Below the pieces are notes generated by a model, which searched no databases, was not told the origin of the DNA, and saw only the letters and a program-made list of their open reading frames with translations. From positions 3,162,001-3,226,000 of the forward strand of contig CBDDLL010000001.1 of the NCBI GenBank assembly GCA_965230625.1: a stretch of 64,000 nt of DNA. The letters run 5' to 3'. Both the position numbers and the translations under genes were made by a program. Positions 51,689 to 60,508 of this stretch are shown piece by piece (positions within the stretch are counted from its first letter, which is position 1; every line of letters begins with the position of its first letter). Source of the DNA: Saccharicrinis sp965230625. GTDB lineage: Bacteria > Bacteroidota > Bacteroidia > Bacteroidales > Marinilabiliaceae.

Positions 51689-52612
51689 ATGAATATAGCT
51701 ATTATTGGAACCGGCGGAGTTGGTGGATATTTTGGTGTCCGACTTGCCCAAGTTGGTAATAACGTAATTTTTGTTGCACGGGGAGATCATGGTAATACAA
51801 TTAAAAAGAATGGATTACAACTTTTAAGTCCCAAGGGTGATTTCTTGGTAAAGGATGCTAAGGTTGTGGAATCTGTATCTCAATTGGATTCTCCTGATTT
51901 GGTATTACTCGGTGTTAAAGCATGGCAAGTAAAAGAAGTGGCAGTTCAATTAAAAGAAGTTATTACTTCACATACAATGGTAATTCCATTACAAAATGGA
52001 GTTATGGCTGCAAAAGAACTTGCAGAAGTACTTCCTAATGAGAATGTATTAGGTGGATTGTGTAATATTTTTAGCAAAATAAAAGAGCCAGGAGTAATTG
52101 AGCATATGAGTGCTGAACCGCACATTATTTTTGGAGAATTAGATAATTCTATTTCAGAAAGAGCTCAATCGGTTCATGAGCTGTTTAATAACGCAGGTAT
52201 AAAAAATAAGCTGTCGGATTATATTCAGGGAGATACATGGAAGAAATTTATACTTATTTGTTTAGGAGGATTAAGTGCATTAACAAGAGCTAATTATGGT
52301 GTTTTGTGTGATACACCTGAATTAAAAGAGATGATGGTAAAAATGCTGGAAGAGATGTATTCAGTTTCTCAAAAAGAAGGTATTGAGTTACCAGAATCTA
52401 TTATCGATAAAACACTTGCAATAACCATGTCTTTTGCTCCATCTGCAAATTCTTCTATGGCCAGGGATATTTGGGCTGGCCGTCCATCTGAACTGGAATA
52501 TCAAAATGGTAGTGTGGTAAAGATGGCACAGAAACATGGAGTAGATGTTCCGGTAAATTATTTTATTTATCATACATTGTTACCTCAAGAAATGAAAGCC
52601 AGAAAGGGGTAA
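51689..52612 (+). CDS. panE: 2-dehydropantoate 2-reductase (ketopantoate reductase)
   Basis: NADPH-dependent reductase of ketopantoate to pantoate in coenzyme A synthesis, 307 residues. The Rossmann motif IAIIGTGGVGGYFGVRLAQ opens the protein (2-20). The conserved lysine-containing VLLGVKAWQVKEV and the C-terminal domain with SSMARDIWAGRPSELEYQNG (family substrate site) follow. It is close behind queF (78 bp) in the same orientation. Between them is a short AT-rich spacer of repetitive TAATAGATG-like character. Some ApbA/PanE homologues act on other 2-oxoacids, so panE is the likely but not certain function. Confidence 0.87.
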   Translation: MNIAIIGTGGVGGYFGVRLAQVGNNVIFVARGDHGNTIKKNGLQLLSPKGDFLVKDAKVVESVSQLDSPDLVLLGVKAWQVKEVAVQLKEVITSHTMVIPLQNGVMAAKELAEVLPNENVLGGLCNIFSKIKEPGVIEHMSAEPHIIFGELDNSISERAQSVHELFNNAGIKNKLSDYIQGDTWKKFILICLGGLSALTRANYGVLCDTPELKEMMVKMLEEMYSVSQKEGIELPESIIDKTLAITMSFAPSANSSMARDIWAGRPSELEYQNGSVVKMAQKHGVDVPVNYFIYHTLLPQEMKARKG

Positions 52613-52650
52613 CATAAGAAGGAGCAAGGAGACAAAAGTTTAGAGATTTC

Positions 52651-53406
52651 ATGGGTGATTTTTATATAGGAATAGATGGTTGTAGGGGAGGGTGGTTGTG
52701 TTCTATTCTTAAGGAAACTGGAAAATTGGAAATTAAACTTCTTCGTTTTTTAAAAGATGGAATAGAGTTATTAATTAATTCCAGGGTGGTATCTATAGAT
52801 ATGCCTATGGGACTTGTATCAAAAGAAGGAGAAAAAAGGATTTGCGATAATTTAATCCGAAAAGAATTAGGACATCCATTTAGTTCTACAGTCTTTAATG
52901 TACCCTGTCGTCAAGCTGTGTATGCTGAAAATTATGGTGAGGCAAATCGTTTAAATAAAACTATTCAAGGTAAAGGACTTTCTGTACAAACATGGAATAT
53001 TGTACCAAAAATAAAGGAATTGGATGTTTTGCTAATGGAAAACATCGACTTAAGAGGATTGTTAAAGGAAGGGCATCCAGAATTATGCTTTAAAAATCTA
53101 AAAGGAAATACACTGACTCATAAAAAGAAAACCAAGGAAGGCATTAATGAAAGAATATCGTTATTGCAAAAAGTATATCCAAATATTTTAGATCAATTTA
53201 AACAGATTAGAAATAGTTTTTTTAAGAAGGATGTAGCTGATGATGATATATTGGATAGTATAGTTTTAGCTTTTAATGCTCGAGGTATTTTTAATACCGA
53301 TTATACCATGTTTCCCAAACTTCAGGTTTTTGATGATAAAGGTATTGGCATGAATGTTGCCTTGGCAAAGGCTAATTTTTACATGTTGACTAAAAATAAA
53401 TTATAA
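52651..53406 (+). CDS. DUF429 family protein
   Basis: Protein of 251 residues starting IGIDGCRGGWLCSI (6-19), the DUF429 signature with the acidic residue and GxRGGW loop. VSIDMPMGL and GHPELCF are the other conserved blocks. The family is an RNase H-like (RuvC-fold) group sometimes described as predicted nucleases; biochemical function is not established. It follows panE by 38 bp and might be cotranscribed with the que block. Confidence 0.78.
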   Translation: MGDFYIGIDGCRGGWLCSILKETGKLEIKLLRFLKDGIELLINSRVVSIDMPMGLVSKEGEKRICDNLIRKELGHPFSSTVFNVPCRQAVYAENYGEANRLNKTIQGKGLSVQTWNIVPKIKELDVLLMENIDLRGLLKEGHPELCFKNLKGNTLTHKKKTKEGINERISLLQKVYPNILDQFKQIRNSFFKKDVADDDILDSIVLAFNARGIFNTDYTMFPKLQVFDDKGIGMNVALAKANFYMLTKNKL

Positions 53407-53479
53407 GTGTATATTTGAATTGAATTGTCATTATTTACAAACACATAATTAAAACTTAATTTTTAAAAACCTATTTATC

Positions 53480-54058
53480 ATGAAGAAGATTCTTTTAGCA
53501 TTAATGTTTATTGGATTTGTATGTACAGTAAAAGCTCAAGATAAAATTGCGATTGGTTTAAAAGCCGGTTTTAACAGTACTAAGATAAATTTTAGCGATA
53601 TACCTGAAGGCCAAACATGGAAAAACGAAGCTAAATCAGGTTTCCTTTTTGGAGCATATGGGCGATTGAAATTGGTAGGTAAATTGTCTTTTCAACCTGA
53701 GATTTACTATGCAAAAAAAAGTACACAATATAATGTTGATGGCGATAAGGCAACAAATGATATAAAAACTTGGGATGTGCCTTTATTAGCTAATTTACAG
53801 TTGGTTGATTTGAAGGTAGCACATGTTTATGGAGTTGCAGGACCTGTAATGTCGTTTATTTCTAAGGACGATTTACGAGCATTGGATAATGCAAACTGGA
53901 CATTTCAAGCAGGCTTGGGAGCTCAAGTATGGAAAATTTCTGCAGATGTACGTTACGAATGGGGCTTAAAAAACATTAATGATATACAAAGTGTAAATAT
54001 TGGACAAAAAACTGATGTATTAACTTTTACAGTTGGTTATAAGTTATTTGGAATTTAA
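53480..54058 (+). CDS. Small outer-membrane beta-barrel (porin/PorT-like family)
   Basis: Exported protein of 192 residues. The signal peptide (1-19) ends VKAQ. The mature part begins IAIGLKAGFNSTKI, the N-terminal strand typical of the porin family/PorT-like eight-stranded barrels of Bacteroidota, and ends in an amphipathic aromatic strand, DVLTFTVGYKLFGI. A specific function cannot be assigned; the family includes gliding and type IX secretion accessory barrels as well as general ones. It is monocistronic with a terminator after it. Confidence 0.82.
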   Translation: MKKILLALMFIGFVCTVKAQDKIAIGLKAGFNSTKINFSDIPEGQTWKNEAKSGFLFGAYGRLKLVGKLSFQPEIYYAKKSTQYNVDGDKATNDIKTWDVPLLANLQLVDLKVAHVYGVAGPVMSFISKDDLRALDNANWTFQAGLGAQVWKISADVRYEWGLKNINDIQSVNIGQKTDVLTFTVGYKLFGI

Positions 54059-54081
54059 TTATAAGATTTATAAAAGAAATC

Positions 54082-54112
54082 AGGTCAGTTCTTTTTGAGC
54101 TGACCTTTTTTT
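54082..54112 (+). terminator. Intrinsic terminator
   Basis: AGGTCAG (54082-54088) pairs with CTGACCT (54100-54106), followed by seven T. It ends the barrel gene and just touches the stop of convergent thpR. Confidence 0.83.
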
Positions 54113-54659
54113 ATTCTGATTCTAATGTAAATTTCTCCAGTACTTTATATTCTACACCTTCAGGAGTTGAAATACTTTCATATAATATAATTTCAGAAAC
54201 ATGTTGCTCCTGATAAATTGGAGTGTTTTTAAGGATTAATTTATACTTATGTAATTCTTGCTTATTTTTAAATCTTGCAACAGTTATATGAGGTGTATAA
54301 GAGTGGTGCTGTCTTTTAAGGTTAGGCATCAATTCATATACTGTTTCGTTGACTTCGTATTGCAACTCATTTAAAGGAATACTGTTTTCAACTCCAAGCC
54401 AAAGTACTCCACTACTTCTTCTTTTTTGGAAAGTTCCAGTACCTGTAATTTTAAAAATAAATTTCTGATGATTTTTTGCAATTTCGCTTAGCGCATTAGA
54501 TATTTTCTCAATTTCTAGTTTATCAGCCTGTCCTATAAAAACCAAGGTTAAATGAAAATTACTATTTTTTACCCATCTACTATGTTCATAAATGGTTTCC
54601 TTATTTATTAACGATAATTCATTTGGAGCTTCAACTTTAATTCCTATAAATATTCGCAT
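54111..54659 (-). CDS. thpR: RNA 2',3'-cyclic phosphodiesterase
   Basis: 2H phosphoesterase of 182 residues of the LigT/ThpR family, which hydrolyses 2',3'-cyclic phosphates (activity on RNA ends and, in some members, RNA ligation). Both HxTx motifs are present: FHLTLVFIG (about 38-46) and SYTPHITVARF (about 129-139). The N terminus MRIFIGIKV is normal for the family. It is convergent with the barrel gene and divergent from the DUF2062 gene. The intergenic DNA upstream shows no strong promoter. Confidence 0.92.
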   Translation of the reverse strand: MRIFIGIKVEAPNELSLINKETIYEHSRWVKNSNFHLTLVFIGQADKLEIEKISNALSEIAKNHQKFIFKITGTGTFQKRRSSGVLWLGVENSIPLNELQYEVNETVYELMPNLKRQHHSYTPHITVARFKNKQELHKYKLILKNTPIYQEQHVSEIILYESISTPEGVEYKVLEKFTLESE

Positions 54660-54803
54660 AACCTTGCATTAATATTTTCGTATTATCACACTAAATTCCA
54701 AAGTGTTTTAATCCATTCTTAAACATGGGATTACCTAAAGGTAAACATTAAGGAATATATTTGATGCGAAACTAATAAACGCTTCACATAACGCTAGAAC
54801 TAT

Positions 54804-55340
54804 ATGAGAAAAATTATAACTCGATTGAAACAACGACTCATTGTTCTTTTAACTTCAGAGTTATCGGTATCCAAGTTAGCTTTATCAATAACTTTAGGAT
54901 TATTAGTTGGTATTGTACCTTTCTTTTTAGGATTAAATATTTTTCTTTCTTTTTTGGTGGCCTGGCGATTAAAGCTTAATCATGTGTTATTACAGTTTAT
55001 AAGTAATTTGGCTTATCCTATACAAGTATTGTTATTTGTTCCGTTTTTAAAGGCGGGTAATTATATATTTTCAGCAGCTCATGTAGAAGTTTCGGCTAAA
55101 ATTATCACAAATGCACTAAGAAGTGATTTTGTAAGAGGAATGCAAATATTTGGTATGTGGAATTTGTGGGGAATTGTATTGTGGTTAATTATTACTATTC
55201 CTGCTGCCTATTTATTGTATCAAATAACTTATTCTTTAATATTGAAGTATAGAATATTGCCTGCTCAGGTTATCGAAAAAGAAACAATTCGACCATCTAT
55301 TTTCGCATTAATATTTAAAAGAAGTGCAGTTAGTTATTAA
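54804..55340 (+). CDS. DUF2062 membrane protein
   Basis: Integral membrane protein of 178 residues with about four hydrophobic helices. SVSKLALSITLGLLVGIVPFFLG (starts near 21) is the DUF2062 N-terminal signature, and the family's Asn-Pro-like mid-helix appears as QFISNLAYPIQVLLF. Such domains occur alone or fused to glycosyltransferases; function is unknown. The gene is convergent with the phytase gene, with only 30 bp between the two stops. Confidence 0.8.
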   Translation: MRKIITRLKQRLIVLLTSELSVSKLALSITLGLLVGIVPFFLGLNIFLSFLVAWRLKLNHVLLQFISNLAYPIQVLLFVPFLKAGNYIFSAAHVEVSAKIITNALRSDFVRGMQIFGMWNLWGIVLWLIITIPAAYLLYQITYSLILKYRILPAQVIEKETIRPSIFALIFKRSAVSY

Positions 55341-55370
55341 AATAATAACCAACTGCAACCATTTGGGATT

Positions 55371-56543
55371 TTAATTTAAAAACTGCAATACTTTCTCAAA
55401 CGAAACAATTTTGAAATTTTGGTTTACGTCTTTACCATTGTCCTTATTAAAACCATCTTGAACAACTAAAATTCCTTTTGGAAATTTTTCTCCAAGTGCA
55501 ATGGCACTAACATCTAATCCATCAGTTTCTTCAACACCATCAAAATCTCCATCTTTTATAATAAAACTGGTAATGTAATTATTGTCTTCAGATAAATCGA
55601 AAATAGCATACGAGAAACTACCTTGAATTGAGGCAATTAAATAACCATTGTCCTTAGAAGTGCGATAAATTGTTAAACCTTCAATATCGTAACTAATATT
55701 AGGATTACCTGTAGCGCTTGACCTGGCTATTTTAGTTGCTGTGGTATCTGCATTAGCATGAGCAATGTATTTGTAAATGGCATCTTCTTCAACACCAACA
55801 AATAAAGTGTTGGTTTGGAGGTCTACTACCATACCTTCGGGCTGACTATTTACCCAAAACGAACGCACTAATTCACCTTCAACAGTATTGTCTTTATTTT
55901 TTAAAAGCCATTGCTCTATTTTGCCGTTTTTCCCGTTAGAATATACATAGTGCTTTTTGTTTTTTGTATCATGGTACATGCAAATACCGTAAACGTCATC
56001 AACAGTAGATGGAATAGTGCATATAGGTTTCTCTATTAACTTTTGATTTTCACCATCAATAATCAATACATCGATAGAATTATTAGAACGGTTGGTTCCG
56101 GCAACAATATCTACCTTTTTACCATTATAATTGAAACCATAGCTTACATCAGCATTATTTATTTTGCCTATTTCAACAAATTGTAGTTCTTCTCCTTGGA
56201 GGTTATAAACATTTAGCCCTGCTGTTTTATTAGTGCCAATGATAAGGCTCTTTTCAGGATTTTTTTTGTTTATCCAAATAGCAGGATCATCAGCAGCATC
56301 ATCTCCTAAATTTGATTTAACAGGAGGTGTTTCAAAGTCGGCAGTTACTATATTTGAAAATTTAGATTGTAATGCAAATGCTTCTGCTAGTTTTATAGAA
56401 TCTTCTCTTGCTTCTTTATTTCGAATTGAATTTATTGATTCACTTTTATTCTCCTCTGTTTTATTGTTCGAATTCTTTAAGTTACAAGCACAAGTAATAC
56501 TCGCAACAGTTAAAATCGAAACAATTATTTTACTATTAATCAT
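55371..56543 (-). CDS. Beta-propeller 3-phytase, lipoprotein
   Basis: Secreted or surface-anchored phytase of 390 residues, releasing phosphate from myo-inositol hexakisphosphate. The beta-propeller phytase signature is DDAADDPAIWINKKNP (about 82-97), followed by IGTNKTAGLNVYNLQG and VSYGF. Later blades include DDVYGICMY, QPEGMVVDLQTNTLF and DIEGLTIY, which supply Asp/Glu ligands for calcium. A signal with a cysteine near residue 18-20 (ASITCACN) suggests a lipoprotein. The start at 56543 is preferred over 56588 because it begins at the signal. It is 72 bp downstream of a large TonB receptor, an arrangement seen for phytases in several phyla. Confidence 0.9.
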   Translation of the reverse strand: MINSKIIVSILTVASITCACNLKNSNNKTEENKSESINSIRNKEAREDSIKLAEAFALQSKFSNIVTADFETPPVKSNLGDDAADDPAIWINKKNPEKSLIIGTNKTAGLNVYNLQGEELQFVEIGKINNADVSYGFNYNGKKVDIVAGTNRSNNSIDVLIIDGENQKLIEKPICTIPSTVDDVYGICMYHDTKNKKHYVYSNGKNGKIEQWLLKNKDNTVEGELVRSFWVNSQPEGMVVDLQTNTLFVGVEEDAIYKYIAHANADTTATKIARSSATGNPNISYDIEGLTIYRTSKDNGYLIASIQGSFSYAIFDLSEDNNYITSFIIKDGDFDGVEETDGLDVSAIALGEKFPKGILVVQDGFNKDNGKDVNQNFKIVSFEKVLQFLN

Positions 56544-56615
56544 GTGTATACTTTTTTGATTAGAATACTCGCCAAAAAAAATAAACAAACAGCGAGTATT
56601 CTATATTAAAGAAAT

Positions 56616-59447
56616 TTAAAAGTTAACTTTTATACCTGCTTTAGCAGTCATACCATAATACTCCATTTGCATTGTTCTGTTGCTTTCTCCTTGGAAGTAT
56701 CTTAATGGTTGGTTTAATAGGTTATTGAAATCAGCAAAAACTAAGTAGTTTTTATTTATACCATATGTTAAGTTAAGGTCTAAATAAGTCACTTCATCAT
56801 AGTATCTATCTAAAGCAGCATCTTCACCAAATTCATCTATGAAATCACTTGCGTAGTTAAATGAAAGTCTACCTGAAAACTTTTTTGTTTCGTATGATAA
56901 TGATGTATTAAGTGTATGTTTTGGAGCTCCTGGCATATCTAATGTTTCGTTTTCGCGGTCCTCAATGTTGAAGTTTTTCACTTCGGAGTTTGTGTAGGTG
57001 TAGTTTGCATATATTCCTAATCCACTAAAAAAGCCAGGTAAGAAGTCTAAACGACGTTGAGCTGCAATTTCAAATCCCCATAGGGTAGCATCTCCACCAT
57101 TGATAGCTTGAGTTTGCTCGTATTCGTTACCATCGATTTCAACATCTTTAACTTCATCTACAATAAAATCTTTGATATCTTTATAAAAGAAACCAGTAGA
57201 AACAATTCCGATAGTCTTGAAGTAATGTTCTGCCATGATATCGATGTTACTAGAAGTAGTAGGTTCAAGATTAGGATTACCAATAGACATATCTTCTCCA
57301 TCTTCAATTTGTACATAAGGAATTAGATCGAAATACCCAGGACGTGCAATAGTTGAAGTGTATGCGAAACGTAAAACATTATTTTTATTTAGGTTATATC
57401 GAAGATGTACATTTGGTAAAATGTTAGTATAGTCATTGCTTAATTCTGCAGTTGGTTGTAAAGCATCTTCCTCATCTAATTCATCATCAAAATTAAAACC
57501 TTTACCCTTAGTTGATGTATGTTCGATACGAACACCAGCAATAGCAGATAATTTACTACCTAAATTTTGATTAAGCATTAAATATCCGGCAGTTACCTTT
57601 TCTGAAGCATCAAAATTTCCAGCGTATTCTGAGTAATCAGCTTTGGGTTCAAAGCTATTAGCATCGTTAAAGTTAAGTTCCCCTAAAAATTCTTTAGTTA
57701 CAAAAGAACCTGCATTATATTTATCACCAGGCATAAAGTCATTTTTACTCATATCTTTAGTGAAACCTAGTGCGCCATTAACAAAATTTTCTTCAGCTTC
57801 ATCTTTTGCATCATCATCTGCACCAACAAAGTCCATTTCAAAAAAGTCATTATCACGTTTCTTTTCTTTTGACTTGTATTTACCCCCAAACTTAATTGAG
57901 TTTTTAAAATCACCTTGTGCCAACGGAATTTCGAAATTTAATCTAGCAACAACATCAATATCCTCAGTATATTGATTTTCTTCGGTAAGATCACCAAGGC
58001 TCCATTCTTCATTTAAGTCATTAACTGTATTGTCCAACCACATTAATGGCTTTTTAGGATCTGATATATCAAAGTTGATATCTTCTTTTTTTATTTCCAT
58101 TTCAATATATCTTTCCTGAGGTCTGTCTTCTGAAGCTTTAGAATATGAAAGTCCCCAATCTGTTTTTACTTTTCCAAATATATGATCACCGCTTAAAGCA
58201 AATTGCATCATTTGTTGATCTTCCAAACGTCCATATTTGTCATTGGCACCCCCTTTGGTTTCTCTTGTTATTTTCGTTTTTTTGAATTCATCATCATCAG
58301 TATCGGGAATTCCATCATCTCCAGGACCATCGTACACTTTTCCTTTATATACGCCTTCTTCAGGAGGACCGGCTGATTTAAATTTGTTTTTGTATCTGTT
58401 TTCCCAGTCCTTTCTTCTATTGTAAATACTCTTTAAGTAAAGTGTGTGGTTTTCGTTAATTTTAAAATCTAACGAAGCAGAATAACTCTGACGTATACGT
58501 TGCAGATAATATTGACGAATTTCAAATTCTTTCAAATAAATTTCATCATCTTCTAAGTCCCATTCTGCTTCAACATTATCAGATCCTAATTTATTATTGT
58601 TAATAGAAGCACTTAAAGCTAAACCTAATTTATTGTTGGCAAAGCGATTTCCATAGATTATGTTAGCAGTGTAGTTTGGTTCTTCAGCCAAGAAGTTATA
58701 CCCGGTAGATAATGATCCTGATATACGTTGACCAGCAGGTTCGGAAATTGTTACTAAATTAATTGAACCACCAATAGCATCTGCGTCCATATCAGGAGTT
58801 ATAGCTTTGTTTACTTCAATCATTTGAACCATATCAGAAGGAATAAGGTCAAGCTGAATTTCTCTAACTTCAGCTTCTGCCGAAGGAATACGCTCTCCAT
58901 TTATGGTAACAGAGTTATATTGAGGAGCAATACCACGGATGTTGCCAAAACGCGCTTCTCCTTGGTCGTATTGTACATTAATACCTGGGATACGTTTAAG
59001 TGCGTCTCCAATATTAGCATCCGGGAATTTTCCAACTTGATCGGAAGCAATAATATTAGAAATATTGGCTTTTGCTTTTTGTTGGTTAAGTGCTTTTGCT
59101 TGTCCTTGTAAACCACCTGTAACAGTTACTTCTTCAATGCCAATACCTGGCTCAAGATTTAAATTCTGAATCGTTGTTTTTCCAGCAGTAATAGTTACTT
59201 TGAATTCTTTTGGTTGAAAGCCTATGTACGAAACTTTTAGGGTGTATTCACCAGCGCTTAATCCCGTGATTACATAATTACCGTTTACATCGGTTATTGA
59301 ACCAATTTGCATATCGTTAGTATATATACTTGCTCCAGGCAAGGATAAGTTGTTACTATCAACAACTCTTCCTTTAAGGTTACCGGTTTGGGCAAAAAGG
59401 GCTAATCCGGTTAACATGAATAATGTCGAAAAGATTAAATGTTTCAT
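56616..59447 (-). CDS. TonB-dependent receptor, phytase-associated
   Basis: Outer-membrane active transporter of 943 residues. A signal peptide (1-20, ending LFAQ) leads to a carboxypeptidase-regulatory-like domain (about 22-110). The plug has FPDANIGDALKRIPGINVQYDQG and DMDADAIGGSINLVT; the barrel follows, ending with GMTAKAGIKVNF. The plug DANIGDALKRIPGI type groups with large TonB receptors often found beside phytases or other hydrolases. With the phytase lipoprotein downstream, the likely cargo is phytate, its partly dephosphorylated products or another inositol phosphate (inference). Its 5' side faces a two-component system. Confidence 0.92.
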   Translation of the reverse strand: MKHLIFSTLFMLTGLALFAQTGNLKGRVVDSNNLSLPGASIYTNDMQIGSITDVNGNYVITGLSAGEYTLKVSYIGFQPKEFKVTITAGKTTIQNLNLEPGIGIEEVTVTGGLQGQAKALNQQKAKANISNIIASDQVGKFPDANIGDALKRIPGINVQYDQGEARFGNIRGIAPQYNSVTINGERIPSAEAEVREIQLDLIPSDMVQMIEVNKAITPDMDADAIGGSINLVTISEPAGQRISGSLSTGYNFLAEEPNYTANIIYGNRFANNKLGLALSASINNNKLGSDNVEAEWDLEDDEIYLKEFEIRQYYLQRIRQSYSASLDFKINENHTLYLKSIYNRRKDWENRYKNKFKSAGPPEEGVYKGKVYDGPGDDGIPDTDDDEFKKTKITRETKGGANDKYGRLEDQQMMQFALSGDHIFGKVKTDWGLSYSKASEDRPQERYIEMEIKKEDINFDISDPKKPLMWLDNTVNDLNEEWSLGDLTEENQYTEDIDVVARLNFEIPLAQGDFKNSIKFGGKYKSKEKKRDNDFFEMDFVGADDDAKDEAEENFVNGALGFTKDMSKNDFMPGDKYNAGSFVTKEFLGELNFNDANSFEPKADYSEYAGNFDASEKVTAGYLMLNQNLGSKLSAIAGVRIEHTSTKGKGFNFDDELDEEDALQPTAELSNDYTNILPNVHLRYNLNKNNVLRFAYTSTIARPGYFDLIPYVQIEDGEDMSIGNPNLEPTTSSNIDIMAEHYFKTIGIVSTGFFYKDIKDFIVDEVKDVEIDGNEYEQTQAINGGDATLWGFEIAAQRRLDFLPGFFSGLGIYANYTYTNSEVKNFNIEDRENETLDMPGAPKHTLNTSLSYETKKFSGRLSFNYASDFIDEFGEDAALDRYYDEVTYLDLNLTYGINKNYLVFADFNNLLNQPLRYFQGESNRTMQMEYYGMTAKAGIKVNF

Positions 59448-59711
59448 GAATTTAGTTTTTTACGGGTGATGAAAGTGCAAAAAAAATTATTGATTATAAT
59501 CAAAATTTAAATGCATATATCATTCACCCAAAATAAAAAGATTAAATGTTTATTTTTTTGTTCAACTTTAATTATGCTGTTTTGATAATGCAATTTTAGG
59601 GGAGCGTGATATTAATTTCAATAGTGTTAATGCAATAATGGTTATAGTACATTTTACTATGACAAAATTGCATAGCGGTTAATGTACCTTTAATGTTCAT
59701 GTTTTTTGGTG

Positions 59712-59732
59712 TTAGTGACAGATTGACACTAA
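59712..59732. promoter_or_regulatory. Candidate operator dyad
   Basis: TTAGTG-N9-CACTAA is a perfect 6-bp inverted repeat midway between the divergent receptor and regulator genes. It may bind the encoded response regulator, but short repeats arise by chance. Confidence 0.3.
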
Positions 59733-59826
59733 TCTTATATGGTAAAACGTAAAGTTAACTTAATGGAGGAAATCAATTTTAATAATATATTAACATAGAG
59801 CATCCTTTCTTTTTATTAGTTCAGTT

Positions 59827-59834
59827 TACTTTTG
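59827..59834 (+). promoter_or_regulatory. Candidate -7 box for the response-regulator gene
   Basis: TACTTTTG fits TAnnTTTG 26 bp before the ATG at 59860. A good -33 box is not seen. Confidence 0.4.
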
Positions 59835-59859
59835 GGCATTACTCAATATTTTAGTGTTT

Positions 59860-60498
59860 ATGATATCTGTAATAGTAGCCGACGATCATGCTGTTGTTCG
59901 TACAGGACTACAACTAATTTTTCAGGATAGTTTAGGAATTTCTTTAAAAGGAGAAGCTAACAATGGTAATGATTTACTTTTGAAGTTAAAGTCGGATAAT
60001 TTTGATGTAGCTATTGTAGATATAAATATGCCTGGAATTAGTTCTTTGGAATTGATATCTGAAATAAAACAGCAGCATCCAAATTTGCCAATAATAGTTT
60101 TTACAATGAATCAGGATGAGCAGCTTGCTACTCGAATGTTTAAGAATGGAGCATTAGCATATATTAACAAGGAGGAAGATCCCGAAGAGTTGATAAAAGC
60201 AGTAAGATGTGTAGTTGATAATGGAAGAAGATATTTAACAAAGCGACAAGAATATTTTTTTGCCAATCAGTTTATTATGGGAAATGAGGAATCTCAGGAC
60301 CATAATAATCTTACCGATAGAGAATATCAAATAATGTGTTTATTGGCCGAAGGAAAATCAAAAACCGAGATTGCTGAGAAATTGGATATAAGTAAAAATA
60401 CTTTAAGTAATCATCGTAATAATATCCTTAAGAAGTTGAATTTGGGCAATAATGCTGAATTAACTAAGTATGCTTTAAACCATCAACTCATACAATAG
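59860..60498 (+). CDS. NarL/LuxR-type response regulator
   Basis: Two-component response regulator of 212 residues. The receiver domain has VIVADDHAVVRTGLQ (acidic pair near the start), phosphoacceptor VAIVDINMPG, and the conserved lysine in AYINKEE. The C-terminal LuxR-type helix-turn-helix is LTDREYQIMCLLAEGKSKTE...SKNTLSNHRNNILKKL. The frame opens at a GTG (59854), but the ATG at 59860 starts exactly at the first strand. It is followed 10 bp later by a histidine kinase gene and is divergent from the TonB receptor-phytase pair, which it may regulate (inference). Confidence 0.92.
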   Translation: MISVIVADDHAVVRTGLQLIFQDSLGISLKGEANNGNDLLLKLKSDNFDVAIVDINMPGISSLELISEIKQQHPNLPIIVFTMNQDEQLATRMFKNGALAYINKEEDPEELIKAVRCVVDNGRRYLTKRQEYFFANQFIMGNEESQDHNNLTDREYQIMCLLAEGKSKTEIAEKLDISKNTLSNHRNNILKKLNLGNNAELTKYALNHQLIQ

Positions 60499-60508
60499 TT
60501 TTAAATTG

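Larger units (their letters stand above)
59448..59859. other. Divergent regulatory region, TonB receptor and response regulator
   Basis: About 410 bp without a gene. It contains an imperfect dyad TTAGTG (59712-59717) and CACTAA (59727-59732) with a 9-bp spacer, plus a looser inverted pair GGGTGATGA/TCATTCACCC close to the receptor start. A -7-like TACTTTTG (59827-59834) lies before the regulator gene. I see no Pho box that I would trust. Confidence 0.5.

Noticed and set aside
59463..59530. Inverted pair GGGTGATGA/TCATTCACCC near the TonB receptor start
   Set aside because: Arms are unequal and about 45 bp apart; likely chance in this region, so it is only mentioned as part of the intergenic description.
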